64,000 nucleotides of DNA. It comes from Inia geoffrensis (taxonomy: Eukaryota; Chordata; Mammalia; Artiodactyla; Iniidae). Positions 46,339 to 58,469 of this stretch are shown piece after piece; positions within the stretch are counted from its first letter, which is position 1, and each line of letters starts with the position of its first letter. The position numbers were made by a program, and so were the translations under genes. The DNA is taken from NCBI GenBank assembly GCA_036417435.1, contig CM070902.1:133661886-133725885 (forward strand), read 5' to 3'. The notes under the pieces are model-generated. The model was given only the letters and a program-made list of their open reading frames with translations, was not told where the DNA came from and searched no databases.

Positions 46339-46538
46339 GGGCTTCCCTGGTGACGCAGTGGTTGAGAGTCTGCCTGCCGATGCAGGGGGACACAGGTTCA
46401 TGCCCTGGTCCGGGAAGATCCCACATGCCACGGAGCGGCTGGGCCCATGAGCCATGGCCGCTGAGCCTGCGCGTCCGGAGCCTGTGCTCCGCAACGGGAG
46501 GGGCCACAACAGTGAGAGGCCCGCGTACCAGAAAAAAA
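46339..46538 (+). mobile_element. CHR SINE, form A
   Basis: Duplication AAAAAATTAATAACA at 46322-46336 and 46539-46553. Confidence 0.94.
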
Positions 46539-46609
46539 AAAAAATTAATAACAGGTATACCTGATTTAGTATTTATTATACATGAGGAATTGCTCATATA
46601 ATCCTCAGC

Positions 46610-47040
46610 AGCTCCATGATATTGTGTACTAGTTAGGGTAAAGATAAGATTTATATAACAAAGAGATCCCAAAATGCAATGGCTTAGAGAACAAAGACAT
46701 TTCTCTCATATTCAATGGTCTTGATGTAAGTAGCACATGTTGGTGGAATTCTACAGTCATTTAAGGACCCAAGCCCCTTCCATTTTGTTTTCTATTTGGT
46801 CCACATTATCATTGTCTACATAGCCAAAGCTGGATGACCATCACATCAGGGTTCCACCCACCAAGAAAAGGAAAAGGTAATGGAAGAAGTATACACAATG
46901 CCTATCAAGGTTCAGATGTGAAAGTGGTACACATTACTGTCATACATTCCATTGGCAAGAAATTAGGGGCATCCCCAGACTTAATTATAAGTCAACCAGC
47001 AAATATGGCCTTGCTGCACTGTCATGTTCTCAGCTACAAC
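46610..47040. mobile_element. Unnamed old dispersed repeat
   Basis: ACTAGTTAGGGTAAAGATAAG and CAATGGCTTAGAGAACAAAG, then GACATTTCTCTCATATTC, read like a common mammalian repeat; wording resembles 1880-2230. I cannot name the family. Confidence 0.35.
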
Positions 47041-47045
47041 ACAAC

Positions 47046-47396
47046 TGTGGATTGAATGTTTGTGTTCCCCAAAATTCATGTTGAAGCCCTAATCCTCACT
47101 GTGATATTATTTGGAGGTAGGGCCTTTGGGAGGTATTTAGGTCATGGTGGTGGAGCCCTCATGAATGAGATTAGTGCCCTTATGAGAAACAGGAGAGATG
47201 ATCTCTTTCTCTGTCACATGAGGACAGAGCAAAAGGTGACCATCTGTAAACCAGGAAATGGGCACTCACTGAGAATCTGAAAATGCTGGCACCCTGATCT
47301 TGGACTTCCAGCCTCCAGAAATGTGAGAAATAAACGTTCATTGTTTAAGCCACCCAGTGTTTGGTATTCTGTTATAGCAGCTTGAACTGACGTAAA
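47046..47396 (+). mobile_element. MaLR solo LTR (MST/MLT1-like)
   Basis: TGTGGATTGAATGTTTGTGT start, GGGCCTTTGGGAGGTATTTA, CATGAATGAGATTAGTGCCC, CCTGATCTTGGACTTCCAGC and GAAATAAACGTTCATTGTTT near the end match MaLR LTRs in order. No internal retroviral sequence. Confidence 0.85.
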
Positions 47397-47439
47397 AAAT
47401 ACCCTAGCTTTGAAAGAAGGGGAAATAATTTTGGTAGAA

Positions 47440-47590
47440 AACTAGCAGTCTCTACATATTACCATGTTACAAATGAGGAAAGCAAGGTACAGAGCTAAGG
47501 TAACTTGCCCAATGCCATATGGCTGGCAAGTGGGACTGGAACACAAGCAGATAATTCCAGAGCCCATGATCTTAAACAACATATCACTAC
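47440..47590 (-). mobile_element. MIR
   Basis: ATGAGGAAAGCAAGGTACAGAG, GTAACTTGCCCAATGCC and GGCTGGCAAGTGGGACTGGA are MIR core wording read in reverse. Confidence 0.7.
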
Positions 47591-48324
47591 TTTTCAAATC
47601 TCTGAATAACCTAAAATAAGAAAAGCACTTTACTTAGCAACTTAGTACACATATGTGTATATCTGTATATGTTACATGTGTGTATGTTTCATGAAACAAT
47701 CCCTACCCTTACCACAGTCAATGAACACTAATGTTTCTATTCGATTCTATACTATTTCATTTTTTAAATGTTGGTCATACCCACTAAATTGATTTCGTAA
47801 CCCTCCAATGTACTGTGATAACAGTATGAAAACAGTACACTACACTCAATTCTAGTAGGAGAATTAGAATTTGTTGGAAGGCTATTGGAGAGCTCACGGT
47901 ATGAACTGTATGAAGAAGAAGGCTAGAAAATAAGATTCAGTAAACAGGTAGGTCCAAGGACTTCAGGAAACCCAGAATCACAGCTAAAATCTTGTCATGG
48001 GAAGGGTCTGTTAAGATGCACCTGACACCACTGTTGATGTTACTTCCACCTCTGCCTCTGGACGCTGGATGCATGACACTGTCACTGAAATCAATGCCAA
48101 ACCAGCCTGGCTTCTGTGTCTCTCTCACTCCAGATTCAATACCCCAGGAGGAAGCATCCAGTTGGCATATTTTGGCTACATGCTTATGCCCAGGCTCTTG
48201 GGATCAGGTAGAGCAAGAACCTGGCTTTTCAGCTCACAAAACCACAGAAATGAGGTTAGATTCTGGGCAGCCCAAAAATGAACAAACAAAAAAGCAATTG
48301 TCCAATATACCCATAAACCACTAG

Positions 48325-48560
48325 AAGAAGCCTATATTGGTACAGCCACTTGGAGAGCAATTTGGCATTATGTTGTAGAACTAATATATGTATCCTATGA
48401 TGCAGAAATTCCATTTCTAGGCATAGAGTCTGGATTGAAATTCCCACACAATGTGCATAAAGAGACATGTTTAATTTAAGTATGTTCACTGAAGCATTAT
48501 CTATAATAATGAAAACTGGAAACAAGCTAAAGGTTTATCATTTAAAAAATGGACAAGACT
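48325..48560 (+). mobile_element. Old L1 late ORF2 fragment
   Basis: TGGTACAGCCACTTGGAGAGC, GCAGAAATTCCATTTCTAGG and AATGAAAACTGGAAACAAGC follow L1 order. Confidence 0.75.
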
Positions 48561-48759
48561 GGGTCTTGCTCATCTTTAAATCCTAGCACCAAGCACTGCT
48601 GACAGATTATCAGAATCAAATAAATATCTATTGAAATGAACAGCAGTTGAATGAACTGCCAATCAGAAATTATCCAGTGAGTGATATGCAGGGCTGGACC
48701 AAAATATTCACAGATCCTTTAGAAGAAAGCATCATGTGGTGCAAAAAAATGTATGTTTT

Positions 48760-48890
48760 AGGTTATGAAAAAACTTGGTATGACACCAAGTTCTGCTTGT
48801 GCAACCTAGGACAAGGTGCTTAACCCCTGGGCCTCAATTTCCTTGTCTATAAATAAGAGGATTAATGGGATATGGGATCCTGGATATGTA
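48760..48890 (+). mobile_element. MIR-like fragment
   Basis: CTAGGACAAGGTGCTTAACCC and CCTCAATTTCCTTGTCTATAAA match the MIR core. Confidence 0.65.
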
Positions 48891-50050
48891 GTGTAGGGCT
48901 TCCCAACCATTGGGTGCAATGCTGCACTGTGACTAAATGATGCATATGGCAAGGAGGTAATCCCTCAGCCTTTGGGTTGCCTAGAGCCCCTGGGCCAGTC
49001 ACCTCTGGCCTTGAGCAACCTCATTCATCTTTTACTCCAGGATAAAATATTATAATTTTCTACATGACATGAAAACTGTTCAGAAGCACTAGCACCTTGC
49101 AGTCCCAGACTCATAGAATACATTCAGTGAATGTTACTTCCCACCACTTTCTGATGGAATGTGAGGCTCTCTCAGGATTTATTATCTACCAGAGTCATAT
49201 GAGATCTAAAATGATGTGGGTCTTGCCAGATCTCCTGGAAGTGGCTCTCCTAAAAGTCACAAAGGATTTAAGAATGGTCTCAATATGTTCTTTATACAGA
49301 AGACCACCTGGGAACTGTCCAAATATACAGAACAAAAGTCATGGGGTCTAGAGTGAGCCAAATGAGGGAAGGCAAAGAAATGTCCTTCAATCTTACCTCC
49401 TAAATTTCACCTTGACTCAGACCATCTTTTTTCCTACTCCGTCTCAAGCAGATCTTATCTGTCTTGTATGTTATCACACATAAAGGTGCTTAGAAGGAAC
49501 ACTTTTCTATTCTGGGTGTTTCCTTCTGCCCCCTTATTCACTCCACCCCAAGGGAAGAGGAGCTAACTGATAAGTTTGGAGGGAGAAAGTGGGTACATGT
49601 GGCCCAACTTCTTCACTCTTTCTTCCCCTTGGAAGCTAACATCCTAGAGAAACCGTATGTTCTTAACTCGGCACACAGTACACTTATTGGACATCACCCT
49701 GCTGCCCAGAAGGCCTGCTGTGGCCCAGGGCTGTAATGAAATGAGGAAATCTGTCTCATTCCAAATTCCTACTTGCCCCATACCCCCATATTCTCTGATA
49801 TGAGCTTTCTCAATAGGTCATACAGGCAGCCAGGCTAAACTGGACCAAACAGATGGCTTAACAGCACAGGTTTCTGGAAAAGGTTGTACTTTGTTTTTTT
49901 GTTGGTTTTTTTTTGTTTGTTTTTTTAAAGGTTGTACTTTGAATTCACACAGATCTAAAATAGCATCTCAGTTCCACTCCTTGAAAAGCTGTGTCACCTT
50001 GGGGAAGTTACATATCCTTCATCTAGCCCCCTGATTCCTTCAAAACTAAA
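48891..50050. other. No gene recognised
   Basis: No CHR SINE and no named repeat could be supported. A 70-nt T/G-rich patch lies at 49890-49930. Confidence 0.45.
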
Positions 50051-50640
50051 ATAGGGATTTGAAAATAGGCCAGTTAAACATACACCTACTACACAACCTA
50101 GCCATTCCTCTCCTTGAAGTATCCACCCAAGAGCAATTAAAACATATGTCCATACAATGCTCAGAGCAGCTTCATTTGTAAGCACTCAACTGGAAACAAC
50201 GCATATGTTTATCAATGAGTTCATGGATAAACAAAGTGGTATATTCATACAATAGAATACCACTCAGCAATAAAAAGGAACACATAGGCAACAACATGGA
50301 TAACTCTTAAAATAATTATGCTGAGCAAAAGACGCCAGACTAAAAAAAAGTACATATTGTATTATTGCATTTATATAAAATTTTCAAGATTACAAATCAA
50401 TCTATAGTACCAGGAAGCAGCTAGATCAGTGGTTCCCTGGGGGAGGCGGGGGATGGGAGATGAGCAATGGGAAAGGATGAATTAAGAGGCATACAAGAAA
50501 ACTCTTGAGGGGATGGATATGTTCATTATCTTAATTGTTATGATGATCCTACAGTTGTCAAAGCTCATCAAATTGTACTTTAAATATGTGCAGTTTATGG
50601 TATAGCCAATGACACCCCAATAAAACTGGGGGAAAAAATG
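50051..50640 (+). mobile_element. Old L1 3' end
   Basis: CTACTACACAACCTAGCCATTC, AACTGGAAACAACGCATATG, CAATAGAATACCACTCAGC and CCCTGGGGGAGGCGGGGG follow L1 3' order to AATAAAACTGGGGG. Confidence 0.8.
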
Positions 50641-51036
50641 TGTGTCAAAGTATATATAGGGAAGAAACAGCAGGAATAAAATCCCCTAATCACTCTTCAA
50701 AAGCAGCACGTTTTCAATCAGCTATACTTCAGTAAAAAAAAATTTTTTTTAATCAAAAAACTTCTGGCCAGGCTCACCAAGAAGAAAAGAGAGAGGACCC
50801 AAACAAATAAAATAAGAAATAAAAGGTGAGAAATAACAATCAATACCACAGAAATATAAAAAATCATAAGAAAATACTATGAACAGTTATATGCCAACAA
50901 AATGGACAACCAAGAAGAAATGGACAGGTTTCTAGAAACATACAGCCCACCAAAACTGAATCAAGAAGAAATAGATAATCTGAACACACCAATCACTAGA
51001 AGTGATATAGAATCTGTAATTTAAAAACTCCCTACA

Positions 51037-51254
51037 GGGGCTTCCCTGGTGGTGCAGTGGTTGAGAGTCTGCCTGCCGATGCAGGGGACACGGGTTCGTG
51101 CCCCAGTCCGGGAAGATCCCACATGCCGCGGAGCGGCTGGGCCCGTGAGCCATGGCCGCTAGGCCTGCGCGTCCGGAGCCCGTGCTCCGCAACGGGAGAG
51201 GCCATAACAGTGAAAGGCCTGCGTACCGCAAAAAAAAAATAAATAAAAAAAAAT
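51037..51254 (+). mobile_element. CHR SINE, form A, in L1
   Basis: Duplication AAAAACTCCCTACA at 51023-51036 and 51255-51268. CpG-rich, little diverged. Confidence 0.94.
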
Positions 51255-51470
51255 AAAAACTCCCTACAAACAAAAGCCCAGGACCAGATGGCTTCACAGG
51301 CAAATTCTACCAAACATACAGAGAAGAACTTATACCTATCCTTCTCAAACTCTTCCAAAAGATTGAAGAGGAGAGAACACTCCCAAAGTCATTCTATGAA
51401 GCTATCATCACCCTAATACTAAAACCAGAAAAGACACTACCAAAAAAGAAAAGTACAGGCCATTATCTTT

Positions 51471-51674
51471 TTTTTTTTTTTGCGGTACGCAGCCCTCTCA
51501 CTGTTGTGGCCTCTCCCTCTGCGGAGCACAGGCTCCAGACGCGCAGGCTCAGCAGCCATGGCTCACGGGCCCAGCCACTCCGCAGCATGTGGGATCTTCC
51601 CAGACTGGGGCACGAACCCGTGTCCCCTGCATCGGCAGGCGGACTCTCAACCACTGCGCCACCAGGGAATCCCA
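51471..51674 (-). mobile_element. CHR SINE, form A, in L1
   Basis: Duplication AGGCCATTATCTTT at 51457-51470 against AGGCCAATATCTTT at 51675-51688. Confidence 0.93.
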
Positions 51675-51732
51675 AGGCCAATATCTTTGACGAATATAAG
51701 TGCAAAAATCCTCAACCAAATATTAGCAAACA

Positions 51733-52036
51733 TGAGGACACGGGGAGGGGGAAGGGTAAGCTGGGACAAAGAGAGAGTGGCATGTACATATATACACTAC
51801 CAAACGTAAAACCGATAGCTAATGGGAAGCAGCCGCATATCACAGGGAGATCAGCTCAGTGCCGTGTGACCACCTAGAGGGGCGGGATAGCAAGGGTGGG
51901 AGGGAGGGAGACGCAAGAGGGAAGAGAATGGGGATATATGTATATGTATAGCTGATTCACTTTGTTATAAAGCAGGAACTAACACACCATTGTAAAGCAA
52001 TTATACTCCAATAAAGATGTTAAAAAATAAAAAAAT
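51733..52036 (+). mobile_element. L1 3' UTR-only insertion within L1
   Basis: GGACACGGGGAGGGGGAAGG to CCAATAAAGATGTTAAAAAA, the same 3' UTR type as 8990-9300. Duplication TTAGCAAACA at 51723-51732 and 52037-52046. The host L1 reading continues on both sides. Confidence 0.9.
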
Positions 52037-52254
52037 TTAGCAAACAGAGTCCAACCACACATAAAAAGGATCATACGCCATGATCAAGTTGGATTCATTC
52101 CAGGGTCACAAGGATGGTTCAAAATATGCAAATCAATCAATGTGATACACCACATCAGCAAAAGAAAAGACAAAAACCACATGATCATCTCAATAGATGT
52201 AGAAAAAACTTTTGAAAAATTCAAAATCCATTCATAATAAAAACTCTCACAAAA

Positions 52255-52440
52255 GTGGGTACAGCAGGAACATATCTCAACAAAATAAAAATCATTTATG
52301 ACAAACCCACAGCCAACATAATACTCAATGGTGAAAAGCTGAAAGCCTTCCCACTAAACTCTGGAACAAGACAAGGATGCCCACTCTCACCACTTCTATT
52401 CAACATAACATTGGAAGTCCTAGTCACAGTTATCAGATAA
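52255..52440 (+). pseudogene. L1 ORF2 RT fragment
   Basis: A 61-aa frame contains [18 protein letters not shown] then [18 protein letters not shown], the conserved RT block before the catalytic site, and then stops. Domain order is normal but the protein is not continuous. Confidence 0.9.
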
Positions 52441-54086
52441 GAAAAAGAAATAAAAGGTATCTGAGTTGGAAGAGAAGAGGTAGAACTGTCATTATATACA
52501 GAAGACATGATACTCTATTTAGAAAACCCTAATGACTCCACACAAAAATCATTAGAACTGATAAATGAATTCAGAAAGGTAGCAGGATACAAAATTAATA
52601 TACAAAAATCTGTTGCATTTCTTTACACTAACAATGAAATATCAGAAAGAGAAAGTTTAAAAAATCCTATTTAAAAATCACATCAAAAAAAAAATACCTC
52701 AGAATAAATGTAACCAAGGAGTTGAAAGATTTATATGCTGAGAATTATAAAACACTGATAAGTGAAACTAAAGATGATTCAAAGAAATGGAAAGATATCC
52801 CATGCTCTTGGATTGGAAGAATTAACATTGTTAAAATGGCCATACTATCCAAAGCAAGATACAGATTTAATGCAATCCCTATCAAATTACCCATGACATT
52901 TTTTACAACTAGAACAAATAATCGTAAAATTTATATGGAACCACAAAAGACCCAGAATTGCCAAAGCAATCCTGAGGAAAAAGAAAAAACACTGGAGGCA
53001 TAACCCTCCCAGACTTCAGACAATACTACAAAGCTAAAGTAATCAAAAAAGCATGGTATTGGCACAATGACAAACATATAGATCAATGGAACAGAATAGA
53101 CAGTCCAGAAATAAACCCACACACCTATGGTTAACTAATCTTTGACAAAGGAGGCAAGAATATACAATGGAAAAAAGACAGTCTTTTCAGCAAGTGGTGT
53201 TTGGAAAGCTGGATAGCCACATGAAATCAATGAGAGAACACTCCCTCACACCATACTCAAAAATAAAATTGAAATGGCTTAAAGGCTTAAATATAAGACA
53301 TGACTCTATAAAACTCCTAGAAGAGAACATAGGCAAAACATTCTCTGACATAAATCATAGCAATATTTTCTTAGATCAGTCTCCCAAAGCAAAAGAAATA
53401 AAAGAAAAAAATAAACAAATGGGACCTAATCAAACTTCTAAGCTTTTGCACAGCAAAGGAAACCATAAACAAAACAAAAAGACAAACTTTGAATTGGGAG
53501 AAAAAATTTGCAAACAGTGTGACCAACAATGGATTAACTTCCAAAATATACAAACAGCTCATACAGCTGAATATCAAAAACAAAACAACAACAACAAAAA
53601 AACCCCAAACAACCCAATCAAAAAAATGGGCAGAAGACCAAAACAGACATTTCTCCAAAAAAGACATACAGATGGCCAACGGGCACATGAAAAGATGCTC
53701 AACATCACTAATTATTAAAGAAATGCAAATCAAAACTACAGTGAGGTATCACCATCATTGTAGTCACAAAGGCCATCATTAAAAAGTCAACAAATAACAA
53801 ATGCTGGAGAGAGTGTGGAGAAGAGGGAACACTCCTACACTGTTGGTAGGAATGTAAATTGGTACAGGCACTATGGAAAACAGTATCTAGGTTCCTTTAA
53901 AAACTAGAAATAGAGTTACCATATGATCCAGCAATCCCACTCCTGGCCATACATCCAAAAAAGATGAAAACACTAATTTGAAAAGATACATGCACCCCAA
54001 TGTTCATAGCAGCACTATTTACAATAGCCAAGAAATGAAGGCAACCTAAGTGTCCATCAACAGATGAATGGATAAAGAACATGTAG

Positions 54087-54118
<32 letters not shown>

Positions 54119-54569
54119 ATATTACTCAGCCATAAAAAAGAATGAAATACTGCCATTTGCAGCAATATGGATGGACCTAGGGATTATCATATTAAGTGAA
54201 GTAAGTCAAAGACAAATATTATATGATATCACATATATGTGGAATCTAAAAAATACAAACGAACTTATTTACAAAGAAGAAACAGACTCACAGACATAGA
54301 AAATAAATGTATGGTTACCAAAGGGGAAAGGAGGGGAGGGATAAATTAGGGTTTGGGATTAACAGATACACACTACTGTATATAAAGCAGATAAACAACG
54401 AAGACCTACGGTATAGCAGAGGGAACTATATTCAATATCTTGTAATAACCTACAATGGAAAATAATCTGAAAAATATATATATGTATATATAACTGAGTC
54501 ACTTTGTTGTACACCTGAAACTAACACAACATTGTAAGTCAACTATACTTCAATTAAAAAAAGAAATTG

Positions 54570-54775
54570 GGGCTTCCCTGGTGGCGCAGTCATTGAGAGT
54601 CTGCCTGCTGATGCAGGGGACGCAGGTTTGTGCCCCAGTCCGGGAAGATCCCACATGCCGCAGAGCAGCTGGGCCCATGACCCATGGCCACTGAGCCTGC
54701 GCGTCCAGAGCCTGTGCTCCCCAACAGGAGAGGCCACAACAGTGAGAGGCCCGCGTACCACAAAAAAAAAAAAAA
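54570..54775 (+). mobile_element. CHR SINE, form A
   Basis: GGGCTTCCCTGGTGGCGCAG start. AAGAAATTG follows the A tail at 54781-54789 and precedes the element at 54561-54569. Confidence 0.92.
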
Positions 54776-54779
54776 GAAA

Positions 54780-55245
54780 AAAGAAATTGTACTAGATGTA
54801 CAATGGAATACTACACAGCAGTGAAAATGAACAAATCGCAGCTGCATGCAACAATGTGGAACCATCTCACAGACACGATTGTTGAGCAAAATTAAAGAGA
54901 CACTAAAGAGTACATACTGTATGACTCCACTTATACAAAGTTCAAAAACAGGTTAAACTACACTAGTCCCTGGTGGTCTAGTGGCTAGGATTCAGCACTC
55001 TCACCACTGAGGCCTGGATTTGATTCCCAGTCAGGAAACAGATCCTACTTCAAGCCGCCACAAAAGATCAAAACCACATTAGAAAACACAACAGCACTGA
55101 AGTCTTTCACAAAACAAAAAAAATGAAACTTTCAGAAAAAAGTATTAACTAGGAAGGGGCATAAGGGAGACTGCTAGGTGCTGGGAATGTTCTATATCTT
55201 GATCTGGATGGTGGTTACATGAGTGTACACATATGTAAAAATCTA
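54780..55245 (+). mobile_element. Old L1 3' sequence with the tRNA pseudogene inserted
   Basis: ACAATGGAATACTACACAGCAG, GAGTACATACTGTATGACTCC and GATGGTGGTTACATGAGTG are L1 3' wording. The sequence 54967-55038 interrupts it. Confidence 0.75.
54967..55038 (+). pseudogene. tRNA-Glu(CTC) pseudogene
   Basis: A 72-nt stretch aligns end to end with mammalian tRNA-Glu(CTC), starting TCCCTGGTGGTCTAGTGG and ending near CCCAGTCAGGAAA. The anticodon CTC and the loop CTCTCAC are kept. Most changes are CpG decay, two anticodon-stem pairs are broken, and the B box is degraded to GGATTTGATTCC. It is not a form C SINE because it matches the tRNA over its whole length. Imperfect 12-bp direct repeats at 54955-54966 and 55071-55082 suggest retroposition with about 32 nt of 3' extension. 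Confidence 0.82.
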
Positions 55246-55557
55246 GGGCTTCCCTGGTGGCGCAGTGGTTAAGAATATGCCTGCCAACACAGGGGACACG
55301 GGTTCCAGCCCTGGTCTGGGAAGATCCCACATGCCGTGGAGCAACTAAGCCCATGTGCCACAACTACTGAAGCCCGCGTGCCTAGAGTCTGCGCTCCGCA
55401 ACAAGAGAAGCCACCATAATGAGAAACCCGCGCACTGCAACAGAGTAGCATCAGCTCGCTGCAACTAGAGAAAGCCCACACACAGCAATGAAGACCCAAC
55501 ACAGCCAAAAATAATAAATAAATAATAAATAAATAATAAATAAATAAATTTATTTTT
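55246..55557 (+). mobile_element. CHR SINE, form B
   Basis: GGGCTTCCCTGGTGGCGCAG start, long (AATAAATA)n tail at 55508-55556. Duplication AAAAATCTA at 55237-55245 against AAAAATTCTA at 55558-55567. Confidence 0.92.
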
Positions 55558-55632
55558 AAAAATTCTATCACTTAAGATTTGTGCACTTCATGTATGTTAT
55601 ACTTCAATTAAATTTTTAATTAAAAAAATTTG
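55558..55632 (+). mobile_element. Old L1 3' tail
   Basis: TTTGTGCACTTCATGTATGTTATACTTC wording continues the L1 3' end interrupted at 55246. Confidence 0.6.
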
Positions 55633-55633
55633 G

Positions 55634-55856
55634 GGGGCTTCCCTGGTGGCGCAGTGGTTGAGAGTCCGCCTGCTGATGCAGGGGACACGGGTTCGTGCCC
55701 CGGTCCGGGAAGATCCCACGTGCCACGGAGCAACTGGGCCCGTAAGCCATGGCCGCTGAGCCTGTGCGTCCGGAGCCTGTGCTCTGCAACGGGAGAGGCC
55801 ACAGCGGTGAGAGGCCCACATACCACACACAAAAAAAAAAAAAAAAAAAAAAAATT
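55634..55856 (+). mobile_element. CHR SINE, form A
   Basis: GGCGCAGTGGTTGAGAGTCC with intact B box GGTTCGTGCCC and a 27-nt A run. No clear duplication. Confidence 0.93.
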
Positions 55857-55901
55857 ATTGTTTAAAGCGTTAGAAACACTGATTTTAAAAAGTGGTACCT
55901 T

Positions 55902-56017
55902 GGGACTTCCCTGAGTCCAGTGGTTAAGAGTACACGCTTCAAATGCAGGGGGCACGGGTTCTATCCCTTGGCAGGGAACTAGGATCCCACGTCGGGGTGT
56001 GGCAAAAAAAAAAGAAA
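55902..56017 (+). mobile_element. CHR-type SINE, form C
   Basis: GGGACTTCCCTGAGTCCAGT start, GTGTGGCAAAAAAAAAAG end. Duplication TGGTACCTT at 55893-55901 and 56018-56026. Confidence 0.93.
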
Positions 56018-56039
56018 TGGTACCTTCTCAACAATTTTT

Positions 56040-57130
56040 AAGGTAATACATTCATTCACTCAACAAATACTGATAGAGTGGCTACTATGGGTAGATACTA
56101 TTATAGACAGTAGAGCCACCAAAAAGAAATAATATAGGCAAAAAAATAAGCAAATAAATAATTGCAGATACTGAGTGTTATAAAGGAATTAAAGCAGAAT
56201 GCTATCATTGTTAGTGAGTAAAAGGAAAGGCCAATTTATCTAGGGTGGTAATAGGAGGCCTCCCTCAGGAGATGTCATTTGAGCTAAGTCCTAAATAACT
56301 AGAAGACATCACTATGAAAATCTGAGGGAAGAGAATTTGTGGAAAAGTAAACAGTAAGGTCAAAGGCAGAAACAAGTCTGATATGTCAGAGAACAAGAAG
56401 CAGGTTAATGTGCTTGCACCCAGTAGGGCTGGATGATGAGTGGGAGAAATGAGGTCAAAGAGGAAGGCAGGTGTCAGATAATATACAGCCTCATGGGCCA
56501 TGGGAAAGAATGTTACTCAGGGGAGGGACATGATCTTTTTGGCAATGACACGGTTGCCTTTTATTTTATTTTTTTATTTTTTTTGGTACTTGGGCCTCTC
56601 ACTGTTGTGGCCTCCCGTTGCACAGCACAGGCTCCGGACGCGCAGGCTCAGCAGCCATGGCTCACGGGCCTAGCCGCTCCGCAGCATGTGGGATTTTCCC
56701 GGACTGGGGCACGAACCCGTGTCCCCTGCATCGGCAGGCGGACTCTCAACCACTGCGCCACCAGGGAAGCCCGACACTGTTGCCATTTTTTAAAGATCGC
56801 TATGGCAGCTGAGCATAGACTACAGTAGGAAGGCAAGAATGGAAGCAACGAGGTCAGTTAAGCAGCTTTCTCCATATTCCAAACAAGAGACAATGGAGTT
56901 TCAGACAAGGGTGATAGAGGTGGAGAAAGAAGTAGTACATTTGGAACATATTCTGAAGGTAGAGCCAACAAGAGTTGCTGATGCATTGGACTGGGAGGGA
57001 AGAGGAGATGAGGAACACAGAGGAGTCACAAGTGATTCCTGGGCTTCTGAACCACACAAAGGAATGGAAATGGTGCCATTTACTGGAACAGAAAAGAAGA
57101 TAATTGTTCTTAAGACTTTAATGAAAAGAC
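56040..57130 (-). mobile_element. L2 3' region, split by a SINE
   Basis: TTCATTCACTCAACAAATACTG, AGGCCTCCCTCAGGAGATGTC and ATTTGAGCTAAGTCCTAAATA match the reverse of the L2 3' end. It resumes after the SINE with GCAAGAATGGAAGCAACGAGG. Confidence 0.55.
56559..56772 (-). mobile_element. CHR SINE, form A, in L2
   Basis: Duplication GACACGGTTGCC (56547-56558) against GACACTGTTGCC (56773-56784). Confidence 0.93.
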
Positions 57131-57405
57131 GTTAGAGAAACTGAGTGAAAACAAGATGTACTTAGAGACTAAGGTACTTAGAGACTGTGAGAAAAAGGAG
57201 AAGCCTTTGTTTCCTCCTCCATATTTGCTGCCCTGTCAACTGTCGGCATAAGTTCTGCTTCAACAAAACCCTGACCCAGTTCTGTCCCTAGACTTTCTTT
57301 CCCTGATGCTAGAACTCTGCTCTGCTCTGTTCTTGCCCTTTCTTCCTTGCAGGGCTGTTGTGAGGACTACAGGGTATGAATAGAGCACCTAAAAGAATTT
57401 TTTCA

Positions 57406-57608
57406 GGCTTCCCTGGTGGCGCAGTGGTTGAGAGTCCGCCTGCCGATGCAGGGAACACGGGTTCGTGCCCCAGTCTGGGAAGATCCCACATGCTGCGGAG
57501 CGGCTGGGCCTGTGAGCCATGGCTGCTGAGCCTGCGCGTCCGGAGCCTGTGCTGTGCAACGGGAGGCCACAACAGTGAGAGGCCCGCGTACCGCAAAAAA
57601 AAAAAAAA
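57406..57608 (+). mobile_element. CHR SINE, form A
   Basis: Duplication AAAAGAATTTTT at 57391-57402 and 57609-57620. The A run is 18 nt. Confidence 0.93.
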
Positions 57609-57899
57609 AAAAGAATTTTTGCATCTAAGTTCTTATTAAATTTTTTTTTCTCTTTCCTCTCCCGCCTTCTGTCTTCCTCCTCTGACCCTGATTAAATGTT
57701 TTCACTGAAGAAATTTCATTGAGGAACCTTCGTCAACTGAAAAAAATAAAGATTCTCTCCAAAAATTTCAATTATTTATTATTAAATTTCTACGCCAGAA
57801 TATTTTTCATTAAAAATAAAATGTAGTATGCAATTCACTTAGGATTTAGGTATCTAGTCCATTTTTTCCCCTAAAGTTCTGCCTCTTCTGTACTGCCAA

Positions 57900-58340
57900 C
57901 CAAAGTTTCAGAATGTTCACTACCTCTCCTCTTTTGTTCTACTTACGCCCCCTGGATGAGCTTAGAGATATCTTCGGTTTCGCCTTTCATCTCTACACAA
58001 TCTCCTTCCTGAGCAGAACACCTGTAAAGCCCACTACTACTGGCAATCTCCACTCAAATGTCTCCCAAGAACTTCAGACACAAACATATCTAAGACTAAA
58101 TATATCTCCTACACACCCAAGACAATTCTTCCTATCCCAAGCTCACAATCTGCAAGTCATCCTAAATTCTCATATTCTTTCACTCAGACACATCCAATCA
58201 ATGACATTATCCTATGGTTTCCACTTCTTCCATGACTCCTGAGCCAGACCTGTATTATCTATCCCACCATTATTTCCTTAAGTTACGCTGTTCATCATGC
58301 CTGGACTACTGTGACAGCCTTTAACATAAAAAGATAGAAA
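57900..58340 (+). mobile_element. L2-like sequence
   Basis: TCCTCTTTTGTTCTACTTACG to GCCTGGACTACTGTGACAGCC reads like L2 forward sequence, the opposite strand to 56040-57130. The frame at 57913-58242 is part of it, not a gene. Confidence 0.4.
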
Positions 58341-58469
58341 TAAAAGTAAACAAACAAACAAAAACCGTGTTGAGGAAATGCGTAGAATGCTGGGAGAAGA
58401 AATCTATTTTGTGTTCTCAGAGAGATAAGAGAAGATAAGCCATTATGAATAAAACAGGCTACTTTTTTA

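Larger units (their letters stand above)
50735..54556 (+). mobile_element. L1 ORF2 to 3' end, broken, with nested insertions
   Basis: It starts in the region before the RT core (GAGGACCCAAACAAATAAAA, ATGCCAACAAAATGGACAACC), passes the RT core near 52180-52530 and ends GTCAACTATACTTCAATTAA. Insertions lie at 51037-51254, 51471-51674 and 51733-52036. Frames are broken in many places; FADD is changed (TATACAGAAGACATG encodes Y-T-E-D-M). Confidence 0.9.

Noticed and set aside
54967..55038. Active tRNA-Glu gene
   Set aside because: Two anticodon-stem pairs are broken and the B box is degraded, so it is called a pseudogene.
57913..58242. 109-aa frame as a gene
   Set aside because: Reads as L2-like repeat; no domain and no splice context.
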